Assembly (NCBI GenBank): GCA_001662425.1
Contig: BDDC01001055.1
Span: 530-34,661 of the forward strand
DNA length: 34,132 nt
Reading direction: 5' to 3'
Origin: Chlamydomonas sphaeroides
Lineage: Eukaryota; Chlorophyta; Chlorophyceae; Chlamydomonadales; Chlamydomonadaceae
The notes under the pieces were generated by a model. It saw only the letters and a list, made by a program, of their open reading frames with translations, was not told where the DNA came from and searched no databases. Shown here one piece after another: positions 10,108-19,422 of the stretch (position 1 is the stretch's first letter; each line of letters starts with the position of its first letter). A program made the position numbers and the translations under genes.

Positions 10108-13100
10108 CGATGGGCCTCAGCTCTGGCCAGCTCCTGCTGGAGCTTGGCTGCGAGTCTCGACTGTTGCACCCAGCGCTTCCAGAGCTTGTGGAGGAGCGCC
10201 TGAGCAGCTCGGCTGGGGCGTTGAACCCGTGCAGCTCCGCAGCGTTGATGGCACTGCTTGCGGACGTTCTGCAAAACGTTTGCGCGGGGCGCATCGTCGA
10301 CGGCTATGCTGGCGGAAACGCAGCTGCAATGCAGGCAAGGAACTGGCCTGGAGCGGGCTGCCGGTCGAGGCGCCGAACCCTTTGCTCCCCGCACGCACGG
10401 GGCTTCCGCTGTCGCGCAGGACTCAATTCGGATAGCCGCTGCTATAATCGCCTGGATGGCAAACGGCAGCGCATCGGCAGTAGCCACTGCCACGGCAGCC
10501 ACCTGCGCAAGCCTGAAGGTGTGTCTACCGGGCCCCCTCAAGTGAACCATGGGGCAGCTCAAAATGTTGGCCCCGTCCTCTATGTGATTACAAGGACTCG
10601 AGCCCCACATTGCGTTCATGCGTCCCTATGCCACAGGACTTCGTGGTGGCAGCGCTGGACCTTGCAGGGCAGGCCTTCTTCGCACGAGAGTGAGCCTTGG
10701 GCGCAGTGGACTGACGCCAGTCTTGTAGCAGCGGCCCATCACTTCTGAAGGAGCAGCGCACCGCCACACCCCGCGTTGCCTTCCCTTCCCCTGCCATTGC
10801 GCACGCCAGGTGGCTCGATGCGCTCGGGCCGCCCCCAAGCGGGCGCTATTTGGCGGTTGGCAACACGGCGCGTACCTACGTCAAGGACCTGGCGCCGGTT
10901 GCGCTGGAAGCCACGGAAGCGGCGTGGAAGGGTAGGGCTGTTCGGCTGTCCCGCATCGACAGCAGGGAGCATAGCGAATACCCAGAGTTTGACAGGCAGG
11001 CGGATTCAAGGGGCGCACCGCGCAGTCTAGCAGGACCTACATGCACGCATTTCCTTGCCATGCCGTGTTTGGGCGCAGCGGCGGAGGAACGGATGGCGGC
11101 CGGCGACGCAGGGGCCGGCGGCGAGCTACTGCGCGCGTCCGCCGCGGTCTACACCGCGCTCTTCAGCGGTCTCCGCAACCTGGGTGAGGCACGCCGCATT
11201 GGAAACCTATGGAGTAGCTATCGGGCCCCTCTCACAGCCCGCGGAATTGGTATCTCGACAGCCCACATGGCAGCATTCCCACGTCTGCTTCCAGTGCGCT
11301 CGCTCGTATGGGCAGCGGTCTCAGCGCCGGGAAGCTTGCGGCCGCCGGCGGTGTGGAGCGGCGCGGCCGCCGCCGCTTCATGTGGGTCGATGTGGGTCGG
11401 CACGCAACTGTGAGGCGAAGCTGCCGCCCGGTCCTCGTGCCCAACCTGCCGCCCCGTAGGCACGGCGAGCGCGGACCGCATCAACGACACCTCCGTGCCG
11501 CGCGAGATGCGCTCCTTCGGGGGTCTCAACATCGCGTGGACGGCCCTGAGCAGGGTTATGACTGGGTTGCCGCTACCGGTGCTGCGCCGCCTCGTGCCGG
11601 GTGAGAGGCTCTAGGTCCGGCAGGATGCGGCCTGCTCTGGGGGAGGCACAGCGCCGCGGCAGCGCCTGCCCGGCGCAATGAAGATGTGCAGCTCGACTGC
11701 GGTTGTGTGCAGGCGCGCACCGCACCTGCCACGTGTGACCCGCCCCGCGCCCCAGGCCCCGCTGCGCAGTCCGTGCTGCGCAGCCTGCTGGGCTACTTGG
11801 GCGCAGAAGTGCGCATGTTGTTGACTGCGGCCAGCCCCGCCGACTACGCCACGCGTCTCAAGGTGCGTTGCTGGAACAGTCAAGCCCTATCGCACACGGC
11901 TCTACGCTCCTGCTGCTGCTACAGGGCCGTGCCAGCTGCGTGTGCCGTCACGCCTTGGCGACCTCGCGCCCGTGGCCGCCGGCCCCCAGGTCGCCCGTTT
12001 CTGGCTGCAGCACTTAATCCGCGCCGTGCAGACGTACCCCGCGGCCGCAGCCGGCTGCTGGCAGCAGCTGGCCGCCACAACGGCCGACGTGTACGGCTGC
12101 ATAGCCGCAGCCACGGCCGCAGCGGCGGCCACCGACGGCACCGCCGCGGCCGGGCCCGCTGGCGGCGGCCCGCCCGAGGCGGCGGCGGCTGGCGGCCTGC
12201 GCGAGCTGCGTTCCCAGGCGGCGGCTGACCTGGACGCCGCGGTGGCCCTGCGGCTGGCCTCGGTGCTGGCGGTGGTGCTGGACACAGGCGAGGTGCCGGC
12301 CTCGCCGGGGCCGCCGCCGGAGGAGCAGGGGCTGATGCAGGAGCCCCCGGTGCCGCCGCCGGCGAGCCCACAGCTGCTTGAGGTGGGGCCGGGCCGCCAA
12401 GGAGCCGCGGCTGGGTGCAGGGGTGGCGTGGCGCTGGGGTGACCGAGGCGGGCATGTGGGTCGGGAGGGCCGAGGGCTACAATCATGTGGGCTGGCTACA
12501 CCGTAGCCTATGCGTACGCGAGCGTACTTGCCACCCAGCGCCTGCCCACGCACCATGCTCGTAACGCGTCCCCTGCACGGCGCCCTCGCAGGCCCGATTA
12601 GCTGGCCTGGAGCGCCTGGCGCAGTCATCCGCTGCGGGGCCAGGGCCCGGGTCCGCGGTGCCGCCCGGCTGCCCCGCGCCTCCGCCCGCCGCCGGCCCCG
12701 CGCTGCTGGGTCTGGCGCTGCTGCAGCGCTCGGCACACGTGAGCCCAGACGCGCGCGCAGCCATTGGCGCGCGGCTGCTGCCCTGGGTGGCGCGGACCGT
12801 GTCGGTGGACCTGTGTAGCATGGCGAGTGGGCGCGAGGGTTGGCCTGTGGGCTGGGGCATTGGGGGAAACCCGGGGGGGGAGAACCCGCAAGGGCTCAAA
12901 GCGGCGTCATGTTGGGCGACAAGTGGCTGGGCTGCCCATGTGGGTCTTGTCTCCGCCGGCGATCAAAGGCCCCTCGGCGGTTGTCTCCTTGCAGGCGCTG
13001 CAGCACTGCGGCAACGGCGGTGGCGCGCCTGAAGGCGGGGGGCAGCCGCCGCCAGCCTGCCTGGACCTACCGCAGCAGCTTGCGGCCGGGGCCCTGGCGC

Positions 13101-16100
13101 TGCTGGCAGCGGCGGGCGAGCACGCGGGCGCTGCCGCTAGCTGCGGCGGGGGGCAGGACGCGGAGACATTCGCGGCTGCGTGCGGTGCCGTGTGCAGCTG
13201 GGGTGAGCGGCGCCAGCCGCGTCGGTGCTGCCGCAGCACAATTAAGCAGTAGCAACAGCCGCTATGGCACCATCGCTGCATCGCCAACCTGCGCGCGACT
13301 GCCGGGCCTACGGTGACGCGCTGCTCTGCTGCTGGGATTGCCTTCGCAGGCACCTGCGGCCACCCGCTGCTGTCCTCGTGCGCCTGCGACTGCCTGGCCG
13401 CCCTGGCGGCGCACTCCGAGCCGGCGCTGGGCGCGCAGCTGGTCACGGCGGTGGCGCGGCTGGCGGCGCTGGCGGCGGCCGCCGAGGCGGCGGCCGCGCT
13501 CTCGGCCGGCGGCGCCGAGGGTGCGCCACCCTTGGCCGCCGCGCTGCGGCTCGAGCGGCTGCTGGGCTGCGTCCTCGTGGTGGGTTGACGACCTCCAATA
13601 GAGGGGAGGCAGGTGGCATCAGCTGCAAAGGCGCCGCTATGGGTCTAATCCTGCCCGCTGAAGGATGCCGCCGCGCCCGGCCCCGACTGCTGCCCTGCAG
13701 GCTGCGCCGCAGCCGGCGCAGTTCGCCTGGCGTGACGTGCTCGAGACGCTCCAGCAGCAGCAGCTGCTCCTCATGCAACAGGGCTCGCCCGCCGCGGCCG
13801 CCCTTGCCGCCGTCGATGCCAGCGGCGCCACAGCGGCGCCGCAGGACGTGTGCGGCGCGGCCGCGGCGAGGGCGCTGTGGGGCGCCGTCGCAGCAGCGGC
13901 TGGGTCTGGCGCCAGCGGGCCGTACGGCGCCGGGGCTGCGGGCGTGTGCGAGCAGGAGCTGGCGGCGCGGGGACGGCAGTTGCTGGGAGCCGTGCGGCAG
14001 GTGGGGCCTGGGCGTCGCGCCAGGGCAGCGGCAAAGGCCGCGCAAAGCTCTTGTGGCAACCCGCGCTGGCATGGGCGACACGGGCCACCTGCGCTCCCCT
14101 GCGCACCCTGCCCACCCGCCCCACAGGCGGCCTCCGTTGCCACCGAGTGTGGGCAGTGCAAGGGCGGCCCGAGCGGCGAGGGCGGCGCGGCCGGGTGGTC
14201 GCTGTCGCTGCACTGGCTCGCGCAGCTGCTGGGCTGCGTGGAGGTCACGGCGCTGCACGCCCGGCACCTGGGCGCGGGCCAGGGTGAGGCCACAACCACC
14301 GGAGGGGGTCCCGCTGGCAGCGCGTTGCGCGCTCAGTGGCCCGGCTGCGCTCGCACGCGGAGTATGGCTGCAGGCCCAGGCGCTTTGTGTGCCCGCGTGG
14401 CGATTGCCGTCACGGACTGGTGACACTGAGACCCGCCCGCCCGCTCCGGCCCTGCCAGGCGCGTGCCGGCCGCTGCTAGAGGAGGCGGGCACCCTCGCGC
14501 TAGAGCAGCTGCAGGGGCCGGTGAGGAGGCGAGCCGGCTGCAGGCCGAGCAGGGGCCTGGCTGGGTCGTGCCTCCTGCAACGAGGGGTGCACTGCGGCTG
14601 GGCTGTGTACCGGTATTCGTTTGGCGGGCCGGGCCGTGACCTCCTACTGCCTCACTGCCTGGCCACCCCGCACCAATGCTTTCTGTTGCCTCCAGCTTTT
14701 GGGGCTCGTCCCAGCGCCGCCGTCACCCGGGCAGAACCAGCCACCGGCTGGGGCTCAACTCGCGGCGGCCCAGCTGGCGGCGGCGCACGCAGCCACCCGG
14801 TTGCTGGCGCGCACCGCCGACTGCTTGTCGCCGGCGGCGGTGTCGGGGGCGGCACCGGCCCTGGCGGTGCTGGCGGAGGCCGCTGGGCCCACGGTGGCGG
14901 CGGACGTGGCGGCTGTTGCGGCCTACTGCACCACACCGCCGCCCGAGGTGGGAGCGGCATGCGGGGTCCTGGCTGCAGAGCCTTGGCCGATGAAGACCAG
15001 CCGCCTGACAGGACAGGGGGCGGGCCAGTGTTCAAATGTGGGCGTTGGGCTGGTGGACGGAGGCAGGGGTAAGGAGGTAGCACGGCGCTGGGGCGTACCA
15101 GTGACTTACCAGTCGAGCCCCCCATCCCCTGCCGCTCCCCTCTCCCCTCGCAGCCCCTCTACCACGCGCTGCTGCACTCGACCTGTCCCGCCGTGCTGCA
15201 TGCGGCGCTGGCAGCCGCCGTGACGCTGTGTCGCACCGTGCCGCAGCAGCACGCGGGCGCAGTGCGGCGGCTGCTCCCATCCGACGCGGGGCCGCAGGGC
15301 CTCGGCCCGGCGCAGCTGCAGGCGATGCTCAAACTGTACGTGGCACGCCGAGTGGACCAGACTGACCGGGCGGCAGCGGCCGGCGCGGCGGCAGAGGACG
15401 GTGCCGCCGCGCTGCAGGCGGGCGCCGTGCCGAGCGGGGTGCGAGCGCCGGCAGTGCGCGCGGGACTCGAGTCGTTGCAGGTCAGGACGCGGTTGGGCTG
15501 GGGAGGTGCGGGGCTGTATGAGGGGCCGCGGGCGAGGTGGCAAAGCCTTAACGGGCGCCAGCGGGAAAACAATGCGGCTGCTATCAGGCAACTCGCGCGC
15601 CTTGCAATATACCTAATGTTGCGACACCCCTACGCACTCCTCCGCCGCAGATGCTGGCGGCCGCGCTGGCGACGCCCCTGCCACATCCCGAGGTACGGTG
15701 TGCGGTAGTGCACGCGGGCGGGCCCTAACAGCTCGGCGGCAGTGTCCCGGATGGGCTCGGCCGGGCAACCGGTGCCCCTGCCGCCAACATCGCATCCATG
15801 CTCGCGTCGTACCCTGCCCTGCCGCAACTGCAACCACTCCACCTCGAGCGACACCTTGGTTTGCCCACGCTAGGGCTGTGGCGCCGCTGCCGGTGCCGTC
15901 AGCGCCGCTGCAGGCGGCGGCGGTGGGCACCTGGCGCCTTTGCTGTCGGAGAACCAGGCCGCGCTGTCCGCCCTGGGCGCGGCCGTGGGCGGCCTGGACC
16001 GGGCCCTCGAGTCACTGGCGGTGGCAGTGCGGGCGCCGCCCGGCTCCAGCCTGCCGCTGGCGCCCGCGCTGCTGTCACGGCCGCCGGAGCTGGAGCACCT

Positions 16101-16441
16101 CAACGTAAGGGCCTGGGTGCGGGGCTGGGCCTCACCGGGCTGGGGGCAGCTGCCGGCGGGACCCTGCTCTGCGGAAGGTCCGCACAGCCGCCCTCATCCC
16201 GCCAACCAAGCCCCGACTGGGCCTGCCCACTGCCCTTGCTCGGCGCCTTACCGCAGCCGCATCTCCCCTCTCCCTGCCGCCCTGCCTCCCTCCGCGCCGC
16301 CCGCAGGCCCACGTGCGCCTGCTGCTGGGCGACCTGGCCAACGCCGGCAGCCGCCTGCGCACTCTGGCCGACGCCATGCACGGCCTGCAGGCAGCCTGCG
16401 GCCGGGCCACGGCCGCCGCGGGGGGCGGTGGCAGCCAGTAG
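10098..16441 (+). CDS. Unrecognised 1161-aa Ala-rich, probably helical protein, 19 exons
   Basis: Exons: 10098-10334, 10420-10518, 10637-10689, 10810-10931, 11079-11183, 11460-11600, 11756-11862, 11936-12382, 12592-12822, 12995-13202, 13350-13579, 13701-14000, 14127-14283, 14459-14520, 14696-14947, 15154-15480, 15651-15692, 15874-16104 and 16307-16441. Every junction keeps phase (3486 nt), which is the main support for the model. Introns 1 and 9 begin with GC (CAG|GCAAGG and ATG|GCGAGT). I see no known domain, signal peptide or membrane segment. Much of the chain is amphipathic Ala/Leu/Arg sequence, as in LLRSLLGYLGAEVRMLL and RFWLQHLIRAVQTYP, with Gly/Pro/Ala linkers, which suggests an alpha-solenoid. 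The least biased and probably most conserved stretches are YLAVGNTARTYVKDLAPVAL and RINDTSVPREMRSFGGLNIA. The C-terminus ends in a short helical segment and GGGGSQ. Function unknown. Confidence 0.8.
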
Positions 16442-16812
16442 CGCGGGGGCGCCGTGAGGCGCGGCGACCGGCTGGCTTTCGAACGATCAACGCCAGAAAG
16501 ATGGCTAGAGCAAGTGTGTGGCTTGGGCAAGGACTGCAGCGGGCAATGGCGCTTTGCGCGCGAGGGGCTGAGGACTGGGGACGCAGGATGGTTGCCCGTA
16601 AGCCTCCCAGTGGAGGCCGGGCCTGGCGGATGACTGTGTGAGACGCGCGCATCGGGCAGGGCCCGCATGTAAGGCTGAGCTGGTAGCGCCAAGTCTCGCT
16701 GGTGGTCGCCCATCCCGTCTCCCAGCTACATGGCCATGGCTCCGCACTTTCTGTTGCAGCAGGGGCCTGCTACCCATGCCGCCTGGCAAGCAGCCGCCTC
16801 ACCGGCGCGGCC
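16442..16812. other. Convergent 3' region between the orphan and BTB genes
   Basis: These 371 bases contain the orphan gene's 3' UTR and the end of the BTB transcript. A TGTAA lies on the + strand at 16668-16672. No TGTAA was seen on the minus strand here, so the BTB transcript may use a variant signal or overlap the orphan gene. No gene is visible. Confidence 0.5.
16668..16672 (+). terminator. TGTAA polyadenylation signal, orphan gene
   Basis: TGTAA occurs about 230 bases after the stop codon at 16441, a normal 3' UTR length for chlorophyte genes. Confidence 0.6.
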
Positions 16813-19017
16813 TCACTCCCACACCACGGCGCCGCTCAGCCGCCCGTCCCGCAGATAGCCCGCCCACTCCTGCGGCAGCTCGCTAGGCACGCCAGCCCCG
16901 CAGCCTCGCCCGGCCGCCCGGCCGCCGCCGCCGCCGCCCTCCTTCCCCACCCCGCACCCCTGCAGTGCGAGCGGCAGCGGCAGCTCCGACCCCGGCACCG
17001 CGCGGCAGCTGCCGTACGGCACCCACAGAGCACGCGCACCGGGCCCGGCTGCGCCGCCGCCGCCACGCAGCCCTCCCACCACGGCGCTAACGGCGTCCAC
17101 GCGGACGGCACCGCCGCCGCCGCCGCCGCCCCTCCCCGCGCCGCCCTCCAACGTCCGCCAGCCGTGCACCGTCAGCCGCAGCGCGCCGGGCTGACCCAGC
17201 CCCAACACCCGGCAGCCCAACGGCGCGCTCTCCGCCTGCCCATCCTCCTCCTCCTCCTCCTCCTCCTCCTCCTCGTCCAGCTCCTCTTCGTCGCCTGCCT
17301 CGGCCGCCCCCGCGCCCCCGCCGCCCTGCCGCGCCGCGCATCCTGCTCCGCCCCTGGCCTCCCGCTCCCTAGCCCCAGCCCCGCACCGGCCCACCCGCTC
17401 CACTGCCTCCCACTCGTCGAGCCGCAGCGCGGCAGGCAGTCGGCACTCCAGGCACAGCCGCGCGAGCAACCCCTCGACCTGCCGCTGCCCCTCCGCCGCT
17501 GCAGGCGCCCCGCCGCGCGCGCTCCCGCCGGCCTCGGCTGGCACGTCAGCCCTCGACGCTGCGCTTGCCTGCGACTCCTCACGCCCTGCCTCCTCGTCCC
17601 CTCCACACCCCGCCTCCCTCTCCCCCTGCGGCCGCAGCTCCTGCCGCAGCTCCAGCTCCAGGGCGAGCCGCCACTCGAGGCCGTTGCCCACCAGCGGCCC
17701 CCACCCTGGCGCCAGGTCAGCCTCCACCCGCACCACCACGGCCCCTCCGCCGCAGCGGCGGCGCACCAGCCGCCGCGCCGCGGCCAGCTCCGCCGCAATG
17801 TCGGCCTCCGCGATGTGCCACTCGTGGCGCTGGCCGGCGTCAGCCCGGGCCGCCGGCCGCGTCGGGGCCGAGTACCAGGGCGAGCACGTGTCGAAGCGGC
17901 CGCGGGCTGCGTCCGCCAGCAGCCGCCGCCGCTCGTTGGCGCAGCCGCCACCGCCGCCGGCAGCGGCACGGCCAGAGCACGAGGCTGTGCCTGGGTCCGA
18001 GGGGCCGCGGCCTGCTTCCGCTGGGCAGGCGGTGGCGGCCCATGTGGCCAGGAAGCGGTGCTCCTCGGGGCTGAGCGGCACGAGCGGGATGGCAGGCAGC
18101 ACCGCGTGCAGGAAGCCTGGGTCCAGCACCGACAGCCGCACCTGGCCGCACAGCCGCCGCAGCACGGCGTCCTGCGGCGCCGCCGACTGCGCAGCGTGCC
18201 ACTCGGCCAGCAGCAGCAGCACGGACGCCTCGTCGTCGGTGGCAAAGGCGTCTCTGGCGAGCAGAGACTCCAGCGCGGCGGCGGGCAGGCGGCACAGCTG
18301 GCGGCGGGCGGCGGCGTCGCACAGCACCGAGGGCGCGTCGGGGAAGGCCCACGCGAGCAGCTCCCCGAGAGCAGGGGAGCTGGGGCCCGGCGCTGGCTGT
18401 GGGGTGAGGCGCGCGGCGGCCGCGCGGCTATGGTCTGCCAGGCGCTCGCGGCAGGCGGCCAGGAGGCCGTCCAGCAGCGCTGCGGCGTGCGGGTCGTCGT
18501 CGCGGGACGGCAGCAGCTGCCGCGCCTCGTACAGCTCGGCCACAGCCGCCAGCGAGGGCGCGGGGGACGGTGTGGAGGCAGGGGCCGCGCTTGGCCCCGC
18601 TCCGGGCAGCGCCAGCAGCGCGGCGTCGCACGCCTCCACGCAGCCCTCCACCTGCAGGTAAGCGGCCAGCCGCCTCACCCCCAGCAGCTGCGCAGCGCTT
18701 GACACCTCCAGACGTCCTGTGTAGATGAAGCGGATGGCGGCCTTCGCAAGGGGCAGGTCGGCCCCGGAGTCCAGCGGCACGCGGAGCTCGGGTTGGGGCG
18801 GGCAGTCGCCGTCGCGCAGCTGCGACTTGGTCCAGCGGTCCAGCTGCGCAGCCAGTCGGGCGGAGGCAGAGCATAGCAGCAGGCTGTGTGCGGGCAGCGA
18901 CTCGCCGAGGTCGCAGCTGGGGTCGGTCGCGCATGGGGCTGTGAACACAAGTCGCACGTCGCTACGCTCCTCCGAGCCAAACAGTGCCGGCATCACCGCC
19001 ATGAACGATGCCGACAT
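16813..19017 (-). CDS. BTB/POZ-domain protein, 734 aa, intronless
   Basis: This single open frame starts at a true ATG (MSASFMAVMPALFG). Residues about 18-125 have BTB features: SDVRLVF, the LPAHSLLLCSASARLAAQL helix, an AIRFIYTGRLE strand-helix and LLGVRRLAAYLQVEGCVEAC. Residues about 235-320 resemble a BACK domain (LLAWAFP, LCRLPAAALESLLARDAFATDDEASVLLLLAEW). The C-terminal half is less clear and contains a poly-Glu run around residues 580-595, encoded by a (TCC)n tract at about 17245-17275. BTB-BACK proteins usually dimerise and act as Cullin-3 adaptors; that role is inferred. The lack of introns contrasts with every neighbour and could reflect retroposition or simple intron loss. The long plus-strand frame opposite is a mirror of this gene. 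Confidence 0.85.
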   Translation of the reverse strand: MSASFMAVMPALFGSEERSDVRLVFTAPCATDPSCDLGESLPAHSLLLCSASARLAAQLDRWTKSQLRDGDCPPQPELRVPLDSGADLPLAKAAIRFIYTGRLEVSSAAQLLGVRRLAAYLQVEGCVEACDAALLALPGAGPSAAPASTPSPAPSLAAVAELYEARQLLPSRDDDPHAAALLDGLLAACRERLADHSRAAAARLTPQPAPGPSSPALGELLAWAFPDAPSVLCDAAARRQLCRLPAAALESLLARDAFATDDEASVLLLLAEWHAAQSAAPQDAVLRRLCGQVRLSVLDPGFLHAVLPAIPLVPLSPEEHRFLATWAATACPAEAGRGPSDPGTASCSGRAAAGGGGGCANERRRLLADAARGRFDTCSPWYSAPTRPAARADAGQRHEWHIAEADIAAELAAARRLVRRRCGGGAVVVRVEADLAPGWGPLVGNGLEWRLALELELRQELRPQGEREAGCGGDEEAGREESQASAASRADVPAEAGGSARGGAPAAAEGQRQVEGLLARLCLECRLPAALRLDEWEAVERVGRCGAGAREREARGGAGCAARQGGGGAGAAEAGDEEELDEEEEEEEEEEDGQAESAPLGCRVLGLGQPGALRLTVHGWRTLEGGAGRGGGGGGGAVRVDAVSAVVGGLRGGGGAAGPGARALWVPYGSCRAVPGSELPLPLALQGCGVGKEGGGGGGRAAGRGCGAGVPSELPQEWAGYLRDGRLSGAVVWE

Positions 19018-19422
19018 TGTGCTCGCTTGCAGCTAGGGCTGTGCTGGCACCATCGACGGGCAGCTTCGCCGAGAGCAGTTGTCTCGGTCGCAAGGATGCG
19101 CGCACGTGCTATGTTTGGGTTCTTTGCATAATCAAAATCGTTGCAGACGTGCTTCGTGTGCGCTCGTCGGGCAACGCCCCTGCACCCTCCCAGCAAACCC
19201 TCACGTGCAGCAGGCCCAGCCAGACCCCACCGCCCCCACCCCCAACCCCACCACCGAGCTATCCTGCAACCACAACCCTGATGGCAGGCCAACGCGGGCC
19301 CACGCACAGCAGCCACCCGCTGCCCAACGAGGCCCAACAACGCACCCCAACAATTAAGCAGCAAACGCCCAACGTCCAACTCGCTCCCGTCTGTGCACAG
19401 GCGCGACGAAGTCAGCGGCCGC
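19018..19422. promoter_or_regulatory. BTB promoter and reductase 3' UTR
   Basis: These 405 bases lie between two minus-strand genes. The left end, next to 19017, should hold the BTB 5' UTR and promoter, and includes an A/T-richer patch around 19105-19150. The right end is the 3' UTR of the enoyl-CoA reductase gene. I see no TGTAA on the minus strand and no gene. Confidence 0.45.

Noticed and set aside
13264..15072. 602-codon plus-strand open frame
   Set aside because: It runs through exons and introns of the 19-exon orphan gene in another frame. Long shadow frames are common in GC-rich DNA, and the composition (Arg/Ala/Pro) is typical of them.
16702..18702. 666-codon plus-strand open frame opposite the BTB gene
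   Set aside because: It mirrors the BTB coding sequence. The minus strand shows BTB motifs, while this frame shows only Arg/Pro/Gln-rich sequence.
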